Assembly: GCA_964390465.1 (NCBI GenBank)
Contig: CAYMIJ010000015.1
Coordinates: forward strand, 1 to 54,663
Source: JADZAI01 sp964390465
Lineage (GTDB): Bacteria; Pseudomonadota; Alphaproteobacteria; Micropepsales; Micropepsaceae
DNA length: 54,663 nucleotides
Direction: 5' to 3'
The notes under the pieces are model-generated. The model made no database searches and was not told the DNA's origin. It was given only the letters and a program-made list of their open reading frames with translations. The first letter of the stretch is position 1; every line of letters starts with the position of its first letter. This document shows positions 36,214-44,839 of this stretch, in pieces. The position numbers and the translations under genes were made by a program.

Positions 36214-38013
36214 TTATTCCGCCAGCACCAGGGCGCTGGGGAAGGTCAGGCGGATGCGCGTGCCTTTGCCCGGCGCGCTTTCCAGCGTGAAATGTGCCTT
36301 GTTGGCTTCGGTCAGCGCCTTGGCCAGCGGCAGGCCCAGCCCGGTGCCTTCGCGCCCGCGCCCGGTGCGTGTGCGGCGATAAGGTTCCAGCGCCGCTTTG
36401 GCTTCTTCGGCATCCATGCCGGGTCCATCATCCTGCACGGCGATATGCACGGCGCCTGCGGCGTCCATGCTGGCGCTGATCTCAACGCTGCCGCCATCGC
36501 GGTTGTACTTGATGGCGTTGGCGGTGAGGTTCATCAGAATCTGCTTCAGGCTGCGCGGGTCGGCGACGATGGCGGGCAGGTTCTTGGCGGCCATCGGCTG
36601 CAGGGTCACGCCATGCTTTTCGGCAATGCCGCTCAGCAGGCTGACAACTGAAAGGATGATCGGCTTCAGCTCCACCGCATCGGGCTCCAGCTCGATGCGA
36701 CCGGCTTCGGCCTTTGACAGGTCCAGCAGGTCGTTGATGAGGCTCAGCAGCAATTCGCCGCTGGAATGGATGTCATGCACATAGCCGCGATAGCGTTCAT
36801 TGTTCACCGGCCCGAACCGTTCGGCCTGCATGATGTCGGCAAAGCCGATGATGGCATTCAGCGGCGTGCGCAGCTCGTGGCTCACCTGCGCCAGAAACTC
36901 AGATTTGCGCTGTGATGAGGTTTCCGCATCCTCGCGCGCCCGGCGCAGCGCATCTTCAGCGGCGCGGCTCGATGACAGATCCTTGAACTGCACCAGCACC
37001 TCGCCCGTGGCGAGCCGTGCGAAGGTGGCGCGCACCGGCACTTCGCCCGTGCCGCGCTGGATGCGTGTCTCGCGCCCATCTTCCAGCGCCCGTTCCAGCC
37101 CGCGCGCACCGCTCGCGGTGATATAGGCTGCGGCATCGGCCTTCAGCTCGACCGGCAGGATGTTGAACAGCGGTTCGCCGCGCGCGCTTTCGCCAAGCAG
37201 TTGTGCGGCTCTGGCATTCATGGCGATGACATCGCCCTCGGCATTGGCGGCGAGTGTTGCATCACTCAGCGCCGCAACCACTTCTTCAAGCATGGCGCCC
37301 GGCGCAGCCGCAGGACGCATCACCTGTGCTTCGGGCATGATCTCCGGCACGGGCATCGCAACGGGTGCGCTCTCGGCGCGCGCTGCGATGGGGGCAGGGG
37401 CTCTTTCTTCACGCGGCGGCGGATTGGCGGCGGCGTCATCTTCCAGCGCCAGACGATCTTCCACATCGTCGAACGACAGCATCAGGCGCACATCCATGCC
37501 GTTGCCCATGCGCTTGGCTGAGATGCGGCAGCGGCGCATGCCATAAGGCGTCGCCACAGGCACGATGCGCGTCAGCATCGAACGTGCGCCCAGCGCCTGG
37601 ATCATCTCGCGCGCCGCATAGGGCGATGACAGAACGATGCCCAGCTCGCCGACAATCAGCAGGGCGCGCGCTTCGTCATTGGCCTTCAGCAGATGGCCTT
37701 CGCCATCGAACACGGCCAAAGCGGCGGGCGCTGCATCGAAGAGCGGGTCGCAAAGTGTTTCGCTGGCTTCCTCGGCCGTCACCAGCAGGCCGGGTCTGCC
37801 ATCGCGCAGCATGGCGGCGTCACCGGGCAGCGACACGACCGGGTCATCGGCGGCAAAGCGGCGCTCGATCAGATCGGCCAGCCGCGCCTCGCCGAACCAT
37901 GCCAGCGCAGCCTGATTGGCGAACACGATGCGCAGGCGCGCGCCATCCCACAGCCATGCCGGTTCCGGCATGGCGGCGATACGCGCGATGGCATCGTCAA
38001 ATCCCAGTGTCAC
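36214..38013 (-). CDS. PAS-domain sensor histidine kinase, PdhS/DivJ-like catalytic part
   Basis: 599 residues from GTG 38013, preceded by AGAGG; longer in-frame starts reach toward the tRNA and encode sequence with no family look. No membrane helix, so cytosolic. PAS-like segments occur at about 20-60, 90-190 and 260-370, joined by an Ala/Pro-rich linker. H-box S-H-E-L-R-T-P-L-N-A-I-I-G-F with R-F-G-P-V-N-N-E-R-Y-R-G-Y-V-H-D-I after it is the PdhS/PleC/DivJ pattern of CtrA-pathway kinases. ATP lid motifs N-L-T-A-N-A-I-K-Y, D-D-G-P-G-M and G-T-G-L-G-L-P-L are present. A role in cell-cycle phosphorelay is inference. Confidence 0.88.
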   Translation of the reverse strand: MTLGFDDAIARIAAMPEPAWLWDGARLRIVFANQAALAWFGEARLADLIERRFAADDPVVSLPGDAAMLRDGRPGLLVTAEEASETLCDPLFDAAPAALAVFDGEGHLLKANDEARALLIVGELGIVLSSPYAAREMIQALGARSMLTRIVPVATPYGMRRCRISAKRMGNGMDVRLMLSFDDVEDRLALEDDAAANPPPREERAPAPIAARAESAPVAMPVPEIMPEAQVMRPAAAPGAMLEEVVAALSDATLAANAEGDVIAMNARAAQLLGESARGEPLFNILPVELKADAAAYITASGARGLERALEDGRETRIQRGTGEVPVRATFARLATGEVLVQFKDLSSSRAAEDALRRAREDAETSSQRKSEFLAQVSHELRTPLNAIIGFADIMQAERFGPVNNERYRGYVHDIHSSGELLLSLINDLLDLSKAEAGRIELEPDAVELKPIILSVVSLLSGIAEKHGVTLQPMAAKNLPAIVADPRSLKQILMNLTANAIKYNRDGGSVEISASMDAAGAVHIAVQDDGPGMDAEEAKAALEPYRRTRTGRGREGTGLGLPLAKALTEANKAHFTLESAPGKGTRIRLTFPSALVLAE

Positions 38014-38209
38014 TCTGGCCTCTTGCCCCCAGCATGGACCGATTCTGTTTGTGCGGCACCATGGGGCGCTGTGCCAATGGAAAGGCGGCACAATCCCCTT
38101 GTTTCTTGAGGTTTGGTTAACTAACAAGCGGCCCAAGCGGGGCGGCGTGGCTGACATGCTGTCTTGCGCTTGGATGAGGCCGGACATATGGTCCGCGCCC
38201 TTCACTTGG

Positions 38210-38286
38210 GCCGCCTTAGCTCAGTTGGTTAGAGCGCTGGATTGTGGATCCAGAGGTCCCCCGTTCAAACCGGGGAGGCGGTACCA
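38210..38286 (+). tRNA. tRNA-His (anticodon GTG)
   Basis: Full cloverleaf of 77 nt with encoded CCA. Acceptor GCCGCCT (38210-38216) pairs with AGGCGGT (38276-38282, one G-U pair); D arm GCTC-AGTTGGTTA-GAGC; anticodon arm CTGGA-TTGTGGA-TCCAG with anticodon GTG; T arm CCCCG-TTCAAAC-CGGGG. The discriminator (38283) is A rather than the C73 usual in bacteria, a trait known from a subset of alphaproteobacteria whose HisRS does not depend on the G-1:C73 pair. The copB gene ends 3 bp downstream on the opposite strand. Confidence 0.97.
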
Positions 38287-38289
38287 TCT

Positions 38290-39003
38290 TCAGTTGAACC
38301 AGAAGCGCACACCCACCCGCACCGACAGGTCATCCACGCGCTCACCTGCGGCGCGTGTGCGCCCGGCGGTTTCGCCCAAAGCCCGCTCATAGCTGACCTG
38401 CATATAGGGCGCGAACTTGCGGGCAATCTCATAGCGCAGTGTCAGATCAGCCTTGATGTCTGAAAAGCCCGCGCCTTTGCCGTCTTGCGGCACATCCTGC
38501 GCGTAACCTTCCAGCTCGATCGCCGGCGTCAGGATCAGCCGCTGCGACAGCAGCACGTCGATCTCGTGTTTCAGGCGAAAGCTCACATCGCCTTTGTCGC
38601 TCAGGAACAGCTTGGCGTCGGTTTCAAGGAAGTGGGGCGCAAGCCCTTTGACGCCAGCCACCAGATAGGCACGGCCATCTGGTGCGATGTCATAGCGCAC
38701 GCCAAGCTGAACATCCCAGAACTCGGAAATCGGGGCACCATACAGAGCCTGCATCTCGGCATGCTCGACATGCCCGTCATGTGCATCGCCTTCCGATGTC
38801 AGCCACAGACGCGACTGGTCACCGCCGACCCAGGCTTCAATATCCCAGGCGAACAGCTCGGCCCCGCCGCGCCCGCGCCCGACGTCGAGTTCACCGCCCA
38901 CCATCCAATAGGTCAGCGCGTCATGCCCGGCATGAGTCTGCGGCATCTGCTGTGCGTCATGCCCGCCATGCACCGACGCCGCCATGATCAGCGCCAGCAT
39001 CAT
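38290..39003 (-). CDS. copB: Copper resistance protein B (CopB), outer-membrane
   Basis: 237 residues from ATG 39003, which overlaps the copA stop (ATGA). A signal peptide (MMLALIMAASVHGG) is followed by a short His/Met-rich stretch (H-D-A-Q-Q-M-P-Q-T-H-A-G-H-D), shorter than in classic CopB, then the CopB beta-barrel: G-R-G-G-A-E-L-F-A-W-D-I-E-A-W-V-G-G-D, Q-L-G-V-R-Y-D, G-L-A-P-H-F-L-E-T-D-A-K-L-F-L-S and a C-terminal F-W-F-N. Works with CopA in periplasmic copper tolerance. The 3' end lies 3 bp from the end of tRNA-His on the other strand. Confidence 0.93.
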   Translation of the reverse strand: MMLALIMAASVHGGHDAQQMPQTHAGHDALTYWMVGGELDVGRGRGGAELFAWDIEAWVGGDQSRLWLTSEGDAHDGHVEHAEMQALYGAPISEFWDVQLGVRYDIAPDGRAYLVAGVKGLAPHFLETDAKLFLSDKGDVSFRLKHEIDVLLSQRLILTPAIELEGYAQDVPQDGKGAGFSDIKADLTLRYEIARKFAPYMQVSYERALGETAGRTRAAGERVDDLSVRVGVRFWFN

Positions 39004-40691
39004 TGTGGCGCCGCCGGGGGAATGGAGACCACTGCCATCATGCCGCTGACCATGTGATTGAGCAGATGACAATGCAGCGCCCAGTCGCCCACCTCATTGG
39101 CGGTCAGCAGCACCGAAACAGTCTTGCCCGGCGGCACGATCACCACATGCTTGGTGGGCAGCTCCTCGGCCTTGCGTCCGTTTTCCAGCTGCACATGCGG
39201 GCCATGCAGATGCATGGGATGCGCCATCATCGTCTCGTTGACATAGGTGATGCGCACCCGCTCGCCATAGCTCAGGCGGATTGGGTCCGCCTCCTCGAAC
39301 TTCTTGCCGTTCAGCAGCCAGATGTAACGCTCCATATTGCCGCCCAGCGTGATGGTGATCTCGCGCATGGCGGGACGCGTGTCGGCATTGGGCACCAGCG
39401 CGGCGAGATCGGCATAGGACAGAACCTTCGCATCGGGCGGCGCGCCAGCGGCCCATCCGGCTTTCACGGCTTCGGCTTCCACCTTCGGGTCGTGGCCCGT
39501 CATCATGGCGGCCATCGCGGCGTCGCGTTCTTCCGGTTTCAGACTGGCCATATAGGCTTCGTGTTCTTCCGGTGTCATCGCCGCCATATCAGCGCCCATG
39601 CCCTCATGGCCCATCGCACCATGATCCATCCCGGCATGGTTCATGCCCATGTCGTTCATGGTCAGTGTGGTGCGATCGCGCATGGGCGGTGCATCGGCCT
39701 TCATGCCTTCATGCGGTGCGAGTGTGGCGCGCACAAAGCCCGAACGGTCGATCGCCTCGGCGAAAATGGGATAGGCCCGGTCTTCATCCGGCGTCACCAG
39801 CACATCATAGGTTTCGCCGATCCCCATGCGGAACTCATCGACGCTCACCGGCTTCACGTCGCTGCCATCAGCCGCAATCACCGCCATTTTCAGGCCCGGC
39901 ATGCGCACATCCATGAACGACATGGCATTGCCGTTGATGAAGCGCAGCCGCACGCGCTCGCCCTTTTTGAAGATCAGCGTTTCATTGGCCGCCGTGGATT
40001 TGCCGTTGATGAGATAGGTATAGCCGGTCACATCGGCCAGGTCGGTCGGGTCCATCCGCATATCGCCCCAGGCCAGCCGGTCGCGCAGCGCCGTGCCGAT
40101 GCCTGAGCGTTTCGCATCGTTGAAGAAGTCGATCACCGTGCGCTTGCCGAAATTGTAATAGCCGGGGTCGACTTTCAGATTGCGCAGAATCTGTTCGCCC
40201 TTTTCCGGGTGAATGTCAGACAGCATCACCACATAGTCGCGGTCGGCTTTCACGCCATCGGCTTTGGGCAGGATCAGCAGCGGCGCATAGATACCGTCCT
40301 GTTCCTGCATCCCGGTATGGCTGTGATACCAGTAGGTGCCGCTCTGGCGCAGCGTGAAGCGATAGGTGAAGGTCTCGCCGGGCTTGATGCCGGGATAACC
40401 GTTCAGCCCGGTCACGCCGTCCATGCCGCCGGGCACCAGCAGTCCGTGCCAGTGCAGCGATGTCGGCTCGTTCAGATGATTGGTCACGCGGATGACGGCT
40501 TCATCGCCTTCGGTGAAGCTCAGCAGCGGGCCGGGCATGGTGCCATTGATGGTTGGGCGCTGAACGGTTTTGCCATCCACCGTGATGGCGGTTTCGGCGA
40601 TGGTCAGATCATAGCTGCGTGTCTCGGCCGCAGCCGCCGACAGCAGCATCAGGGCGGTGAAGGCGGCTGAAATGATGTGTGCGGCACTCAT
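39000..40691 (-). CDS. copA: Copper resistance multicopper oxidase CopA
   Basis: 563 residues, periplasmic after a signal peptide ending A-A-A-A-E. Oxidises or sequesters copper. All four copper motifs are present: H-W-H-G, Y-W-Y-H-S-H-T-G-M-Q, H-P-M-H-L-H-G and H-C-H-L-L-N-H-M. The middle has the Met-rich copper-binding segment (M-N-D-M-G-M-N-H-A-G-M-D-H-G-A-M-G) typical of CopA. There is no Tat twin-arginine in the leader, while many CopA proteins have one; a missed upstream start is possible but the operator overlaps this ATG. Operon copA-copB. Confidence 0.95.
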   Translation of the reverse strand: MSAAHIISAAFTALMLLSAAAAETRSYDLTIAETAITVDGKTVQRPTINGTMPGPLLSFTEGDEAVIRVTNHLNEPTSLHWHGLLVPGGMDGVTGLNGYPGIKPGETFTYRFTLRQSGTYWYHSHTGMQEQDGIYAPLLILPKADGVKADRDYVVMLSDIHPEKGEQILRNLKVDPGYYNFGKRTVIDFFNDAKRSGIGTALRDRLAWGDMRMDPTDLADVTGYTYLINGKSTAANETLIFKKGERVRLRFINGNAMSFMDVRMPGLKMAVIAADGSDVKPVSVDEFRMGIGETYDVLVTPDEDRAYPIFAEAIDRSGFVRATLAPHEGMKADAPPMRDRTTLTMNDMGMNHAGMDHGAMGHEGMGADMAAMTPEEHEAYMASLKPEERDAAMAAMMTGHDPKVEAEAVKAGWAAGAPPDAKVLSYADLAALVPNADTRPAMREITITLGGNMERYIWLLNGKKFEEADPIRLSYGERVRITYVNETMMAHPMHLHGPHVQLENGRKAEELPTKHVVIVPPGKTVSVLLTANEVGDWALHCHLLNHMVSGMMAVVSIPPAAPQ

Positions 40692-40706
40692 ACCCCTGCG
40701 GGGTAT
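40690..40706. promoter_or_regulatory. CsoR-like operator over the copA start codon
   Basis: ATACCCC-TGC-GGGGTAT is a perfect palindrome with 7-bp arms and matches the known CsoR-family (Cu-sensing DUF156) operator form TACCC-N-GGGTA. It overlaps the copA ATG (CAT at 40689-40691 on the + strand) and the ribosome-site position. A repressor here would block copAB; copper would relieve it. No csoR gene is in the window. Confidence 0.7.
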
Positions 40707-40839
40707 TCTTGTGGCTCTGGCCTGTCAAGAAACGCATGGCGTCATGGCAACACGGTAATCTCTCGTGATGGCGGCCTTCACAAAACAGTTTGAGCGGGCG
40801 CTGTAAGCACGCGATGGTGCTTCATCCGAATCCTCACTC

Positions 40840-42015
40840 GTGTTTCCTGTGTCCTCGCCCAAGGTTGATTTCGCGCGTATCTGGCCGCTTCAGGCGGCGG
40901 CTGCCACTCTGCTGCTCGGCGGGGCGCTGCATTTCACGCTGACCCCAGCCTACGCGCAGCAGGCGGGGTTCTCGCCCAGTGAAATCGGCATGATCGGTTC
41001 GGCCTATTATGTCGGCTTTGTCGGCGGCTCGCTCATCAATCCGCTGGTGTTCCGGGCGCTCGGGCATCGCAGGCTGTTCCTGCTTTATGCGCTGCTGGTT
41101 GCGGCGGCGGTCGCCTCGCAGAAACTGATGCCCGCCGTCATCGCGTGGTGCGTGTTGCGGGCCATCGTGGGCTATCTTGCGGCGGGTCTGTTCGCGGCAC
41201 TGGAAAGCTGGCTGCATGCCATCGCCACGAACGATAACCGCGCCCGCACATTGTCGGCCTATTCGATCACCAACCAGGTCGCGCTGGCCTCGGGGCAGTT
41301 TCTGTTCACGCTCACCCCTGTTGCTTCCGGGCTTGGGTTCTTCATCTCCGGGGCCATCCTTATGGCCACGACGCTGCCGCTTTCCATGATGCGCGGCCCC
41401 GCGCCTGCGGCCCCTGCCAGCGCACGGGTGCGCATCGCCAAACTTGCCAAAGGCTCGCCCGTCGCCTTTGCCGGGTTTCTCGCCAACGGCTTTGCCACCG
41501 CGCCGTTCTGGGTGCTGGGGCCAGCCTTCGCGCGCGATTCCGGATTTGACCAGAACGCCATCGCGCTGTTCATGGCGCTGCCGATCATCGGCTCGTTGCT
41601 GTCGCAATGGCCCATCGCGCGCGCGTCCGACCGCATGGACCGGCGCTTTGTCATTCTGCCTGTGGCGCTGCTGGCGGGGCTTGCGGCTTTCGCGGTCGCG
41701 CTGCTGTCGATGTCAGGCTCCAGCCTTGGCATGCTGATCGCCGTCGCCGCCTTCGGGGCCAATGCGTTTGTCGTTGGGATGCTCAATTCAGCGCATATGA
41801 ACGACCGCGTGCCGCGCGAAGATCTCACCGAAGCGGCGGGTGCCAGCTTCGTGGTCTACGGCGTTTCGTCGATGATCGGTCCGCTCACCGCATCATGGGC
41901 GATGCAGCATATCGGGCCTGCGGGCCTGTTCTGGCACGCAGGCGTCATCTTCATGGCGTTTGCGGCCTTCACGCTGACCCGCCTTCTGGTCCGCGCCCCG
42001 GCCAGAACGCCTTAG
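40840..42015 (+). CDS. MFS transporter, YcaD-like
   Basis: 391 residues with about 12 helices; GTG starts at 40840 and 40849 are both possible. Y-A-Q-Q-A-G-F-S-P-S-E-I-G-M-I-G-S-A-Y-Y-V-G-F and R-A-I-V-G-Y-L-A-A-G-L-F-A-A-L-E-S-W-L-H match the YcaD/UPF-type MFS branch, whose substrates are unknown. N-D-N-R-A-R-T-L-S-A-Y before helix 5 is the loop motif. Divergent from copA, with about 150 bp between them. The stop overlaps the stop of the convergent trcR by 4 bp. Confidence 0.88.
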   Translation: MFPVSSPKVDFARIWPLQAAAATLLLGGALHFTLTPAYAQQAGFSPSEIGMIGSAYYVGFVGGSLINPLVFRALGHRRLFLLYALLVAAAVASQKLMPAVIAWCVLRAIVGYLAAGLFAALESWLHAIATNDNRARTLSAYSITNQVALASGQFLFTLTPVASGLGFFISGAILMATTLPLSMMRGPAPAAPASARVRIAKLAKGSPVAFAGFLANGFATAPFWVLGPAFARDSGFDQNAIALFMALPIIGSLLSQWPIARASDRMDRRFVILPVALLAGLAAFAVALLSMSGSSLGMLIAVAAFGANAFVVGMLNSAHMNDRVPREDLTEAAGASFVVYGVSSMIGPLTASWAMQHIGPAGLFWHAGVIFMAFAAFTLTRLLVRAPARTP

Positions 42016-42677
42016 GCTTCGTCGCCTTCGTCTTCCACGGCATCGGGCTTGGCCGCTTCCGCAAACGGATCGACTTCAGGCTGTTCGGCCAGTGTTTCCT
42101 TGGCTGAACGCAGCGTCTTGCGTGTGCCGGTGCGTTCGGCAGCGCGCGACTTGGCGCGGGTTGCTTTTTCGACGGCCTCGTCCAGATCGATCTGCGAACA
42201 AAGCCCCAGCGTCACGGGGTCCGAGGCTTTCAGGTTCGCGGTATTCCAGTGTGTCCGGCCACGCACCTTGTCGATGGTCGATTTGGTCGTGCCGACCAGA
42301 CGGCCGATCACCGCATCGGGCAGTTCGGGGTGATTGCGCACCAGCCAGTTGATGGCGTCCGGCTTGTCGAGCCGCTTGGAAACCGGCGTATAGCGCGCGC
42401 CCTTGCGCGGCTTCTGCAGCGCTTCCACAAGCGGGTTCGACACCATCTTCAGGCGATAGGCGGGGTCGGCTTCGGCCTTGGCGATTTCATCGCGGGTCAG
42501 CTGGCCCATCAGCACCGGGTCAACCGGCTTCATGTGCTGGGCGGTTTCATCGTCAGCGATCGACTGCACTTCCAGCGGATGCAGCGCCGTGAACTCCGAA
42601 ATCTGGTCGAAGGTCATGGTTGTGTTGAAGACCAGCCACTTGGCGGTCGCTTTCGGCATGATCGGTGAAGAAGCCAT
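42012..42677 (-). CDS. trcR: DUF1013 cell-cycle transcriptional regulator TrcR
   Basis: 221 residues from ATG 42677, preceded by a perfect AAGGAGG. The start M-P-K-A-T-A-K-W-L-V-F-N-T-T-M-T-F-D-Q-I is the DUF1013 mark; L-P-D-A-V-I-G-R-L-V-G-T-T-K-S-T-I-D-K-V looks like a helix-turn-helix; the C-terminus is acidic and disordered. DUF1013 proteins are almost universal in alphaproteobacteria; TrcR was described as an RNA-polymerase-associated cell-cycle regulator in Caulobacter and relatives. Highly conserved, so the call is firm although the mechanism is less so. Confidence 0.92.
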   Translation of the reverse strand: MASSPIMPKATAKWLVFNTTMTFDQISEFTALHPLEVQSIADDETAQHMKPVDPVLMGQLTRDEIAKAEADPAYRLKMVSNPLVEALQKPRKGARYTPVSKRLDKPDAINWLVRNHPELPDAVIGRLVGTTKSTIDKVRGRTHWNTANLKASDPVTLGLCSQIDLDEAVEKATRAKSRAAERTGTRKTLRSAKETLAEQPEVDPFAEAAKPDAVEDEGDEA

Positions 42678-42790
42678 AAATATCCTCCTTAACGGATGGC
42701 GGTCATTCCGCCGATCCGCCCGCATGAGTCTTTCCATGTCGGGAACAGGGGAGGGGATATAGCCGCTCAGCCGCCAGCCGCCAAGCACCT

Positions 42791-43792
42791 TCAGGCGATT
42801 TTCAGCACGATTTTCCCGGCATGCGTGCCTGCGGCCATCCGCGCATGGGCGGCCGCCACCTCGTCAGCCGCGAAAACGGCGTCGATCACCGGCGTGAAGC
42901 GGCCGCTTTCCAGCAGCGGCCAGAAGTCGCGTGCCACGCCCGCTGCCACCTCGGCCTTTTCCTCTGCCGTGCGGGCGCGCAGGGTCGATCCGGTGATGGT
43001 CAGCCGCTTCAGCAGCACCATGCGGAAATCGATCTCGGCCTTTGACCCATTCTGATAGGCGATGTTCACCATGCGCCCTTCCAGTGCCAGCGCGTTGATA
43101 TTGCGCTGGATGTAATCACCACCCACCATGTCGAGGATCACATCGACACCCCGGCCGCTGGTCTGCGAACGCACCACGTCAGCGAAATCCTCGCTGCGAT
43201 AGTTGATCGCCCGTTTCGCGCCCAGTCTTTCGCACAGCGCGACTTTCTCCGCGCTGCCTGCCGTTGCAAAAACCGTATGCCCGCGCGCCGCGTAAAGCTG
43301 AATGGCAGTCGTGCCGATGCCGCTCGCCCCGCCATGGACCAGCAATGTCTCACCGGCTTTCAGACGGCAGCGATGCGACACGTTGGTCCACACGGTGAAG
43401 AAGGCCTCGGCCACCGCGCCCGCCGCTTCCCATGAAAGCTGCGCCGGTTTCCTCAGGCACGACCCTTCCGGCGCGGCGCAGTATTCGGCATAGCCACCGC
43501 CAGCGACCAGCGCGCAGACTTCATCACCCACGCGCCAGCGCGTGACGCCATCGCCCAGCGCGACGACCACCCCGGCGCATTCCAGGCCCAGCACATCGCT
43601 GGCCCCTTTGGGCGGCGGATACATGCCCTTCACCTGCATCAGATCGGCACGGTTCAGCGCCGTGGCCCGCACTTTGATCAGCACCTCGCCCGCGCTTGGC
43701 TGTGGCACGGGCATCGTCACGATGTCGGGTGCGCCGTCTTTGCCGGGCGTCAAAGGCCGCACCGCACGCATGGAAGCTGGAATACTTGTCAT
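42791..43792 (-). CDS. Zinc-independent quinone oxidoreductase (MDR family, PIG3-like)
   Basis: 333 residues from ATG 43792 (ATG 43771 also possible). NAD(P)H-dependent reduction of quinones or enones. N-R-A-D-L-M-Q-V-K-G-M-Y-P-P-P-K-G-A is the PIG3/QOR-like start, E-C-A-G-V-V-V-A-L-G follows, and the Rossmann part is L-V-H-G-G-A-S-G-I-G-T-T-A-I-Q, with A-I-N-Y-R-S-E-D-F later. The zinc ligands of alcohol dehydrogenases are absent. It is divergent from the DUF1192 gene with 163 bp between. Confidence 0.92.
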   Translation of the reverse strand: MTSIPASMRAVRPLTPGKDGAPDIVTMPVPQPSAGEVLIKVRATALNRADLMQVKGMYPPPKGASDVLGLECAGVVVALGDGVTRWRVGDEVCALVAGGGYAEYCAAPEGSCLRKPAQLSWEAAGAVAEAFFTVWTNVSHRCRLKAGETLLVHGGASGIGTTAIQLYAARGHTVFATAGSAEKVALCERLGAKRAINYRSEDFADVVRSQTSGRGVDVILDMVGGDYIQRNINALALEGRMVNIAYQNGSKAEIDFRMVLLKRLTITGSTLRARTAEEKAEVAAGVARDFWPLLESGRFTPVIDAVFAADEVAAAHARMAAGTHAGKIVLKIA

Positions 43793-43955
43793 GACAGGAC
43801 TCTCTGATGCTCTCATCTGCCTTGTGTCACGGGCGACAGCCAAAAGCGATGCGCTGTCGTTTTCCGCCCCTGCACAGCCGGGGAGGGGCGACACATGCGC
43901 CATCGACTGGCATAATCTGCTGGATTTGATCGCGCGCCTGTCCGAAACTTGTCTC

Positions 43956-44141
43956 ATGGCCCTCGACACCGACGACATTGCCCCGCTGCCCAAGCCCAAA
44001 CAGCTTGATCTGGAAAACATGTCCATCGAAGCGCTGACAGCGCGCATTGGTGAACTGGAAAACGAAATCGCCTTCATCCGCGCGCTCATCGAAAAGAAGC
44101 GCGCATCGCGCGATGCGGCATCGGCTTTCTTCAAAAGCTGA
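43956..44141 (+). CDS. DUF1192 family protein
   Basis: 61 residues. D-L-E-N-M-S-I-E-A-L-T-A-R-I-G-E-L-E-N-E-I is the DUF1192 coiled-coil signature, preceded by a short Pro-rich head and followed by K-K-R-A-S-R-D-A-A-S-A-F-F. Function unknown; the family is restricted to alphaproteobacteria and is often found near rcdA, which starts 140 bp downstream. Embedded in a longer open frame that begins far upstream, but only this part looks like a family member. Confidence 0.88.
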   Translation: MALDTDDIAPLPKPKQLDLENMSIEALTARIGELENEIAFIRALIEKKRASRDAASAFFKS

Positions 44142-44281
44142 TCGCCTCTGGTCATGACCTGCTGTGTTAAGCACAATCGCCAATCGACCTTGCGTTCAGG
44201 CCGATTCGCGGGCGCTCATGCGGCGCGGGATTTGCAGCAATCTCACATCAGACCCTTTTGGTATGAGTGCGTTGCGTCAGG

Positions 44282-44839
44282 ATGGCACAGATGATCGAAG
44301 ACAGTGTTGAAGGCGCGTTCAATGAGCCTTCCCTCCGGGAAGAAAGCATGCCCGCGCGTGCGCTGGGGTTTGTGCGCTCCGAAATGTTCCGCCGCGCTTT
44401 TGCAGGCGGCATGGGACTGGTTGAGGAAACCGCGACCTATCTCGATGGGCAGGGGCGTGATGATTCACGCGGCCTCACACGCCGCGCGGCGCTCGCTTAT
44501 GCCGGCGAAAGCATGCGGCTCACCACGCGGCTGATGCAGGTGGCTTCGTGGCTGCTGGTGCAGCGTTCGGTGGCGCAGAATGAAATCGCGGTCGAAGAAG
44601 CCGCCAAGGATAAATACCGTCTCAGCGCGCGCGAAGTGTGTCTTGGCCGCAAGCTGGATGCCGAAGACATGCTGCCTGAACGCCTGAAGGATCTGCTCCA
44701 GCGCAGCGCCCGACTTTATGACCGCATCGACCGGCTGGATCGCACGATCTATTCGGTTGAACCTGTTGAGATTGCTGATGGCGCGCGCGCCCAGCTTGGA
44801 CGTCTCGCCAGCGCGCTCGGCGCCGCCGTCGCGGAATAA
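44282..44839 (+). CDS. rcdA: RcdA (DUF1465), regulator of CtrA degradation
   Basis: 185 residues from ATG 44282. In Caulobacter RcdA is a ClpXP adaptor that promotes removal of CtrA and other regulators during the cell cycle. G-M-G-L-V-E-E-T-A-T-Y-L-D-G, A-L-A-Y-A-G-E-S-M-R-L-T-T-R-L-M-Q-V-A-S-W-L-L-V-Q-R (in two conserved helices) and Y-R-L-S-A-R-E-V-C-L make the three-helix bundle, and the tail is disordered. The last codons (A-A-V-A-E-stop) recur as a near-identical 24-bp copy at 44966-44989, beyond a repeat element. Together with trcR and the PdhS-like kinase it points to a CtrA-type cell cycle. Confidence 0.94.
   Translation: MAQMIEDSVEGAFNEPSLREESMPARALGFVRSEMFRRAFAGGMGLVEETATYLDGQGRDDSRGLTRRAALAYAGESMRLTTRLMQVASWLLVQRSVAQNEIAVEEAAKDKYRLSAREVCLGRKLDAEDMLPERLKDLLQRSARLYDRIDRLDRTIYSVEPVEIADGARAQLGRLASALGAAVAE

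Noticed and set aside
38210..38286. tRNA-His as an integration site of a genomic island
   Set aside because: No integrase, no partial tRNA copy and no composition change next to it; the neighbours are host-like.
39003..40106. 367-residue open frame on the + strand, His-rich
   Set aside because: Antisense to copA; the His-rich look comes from reversed Met codons (CAT for ATG).
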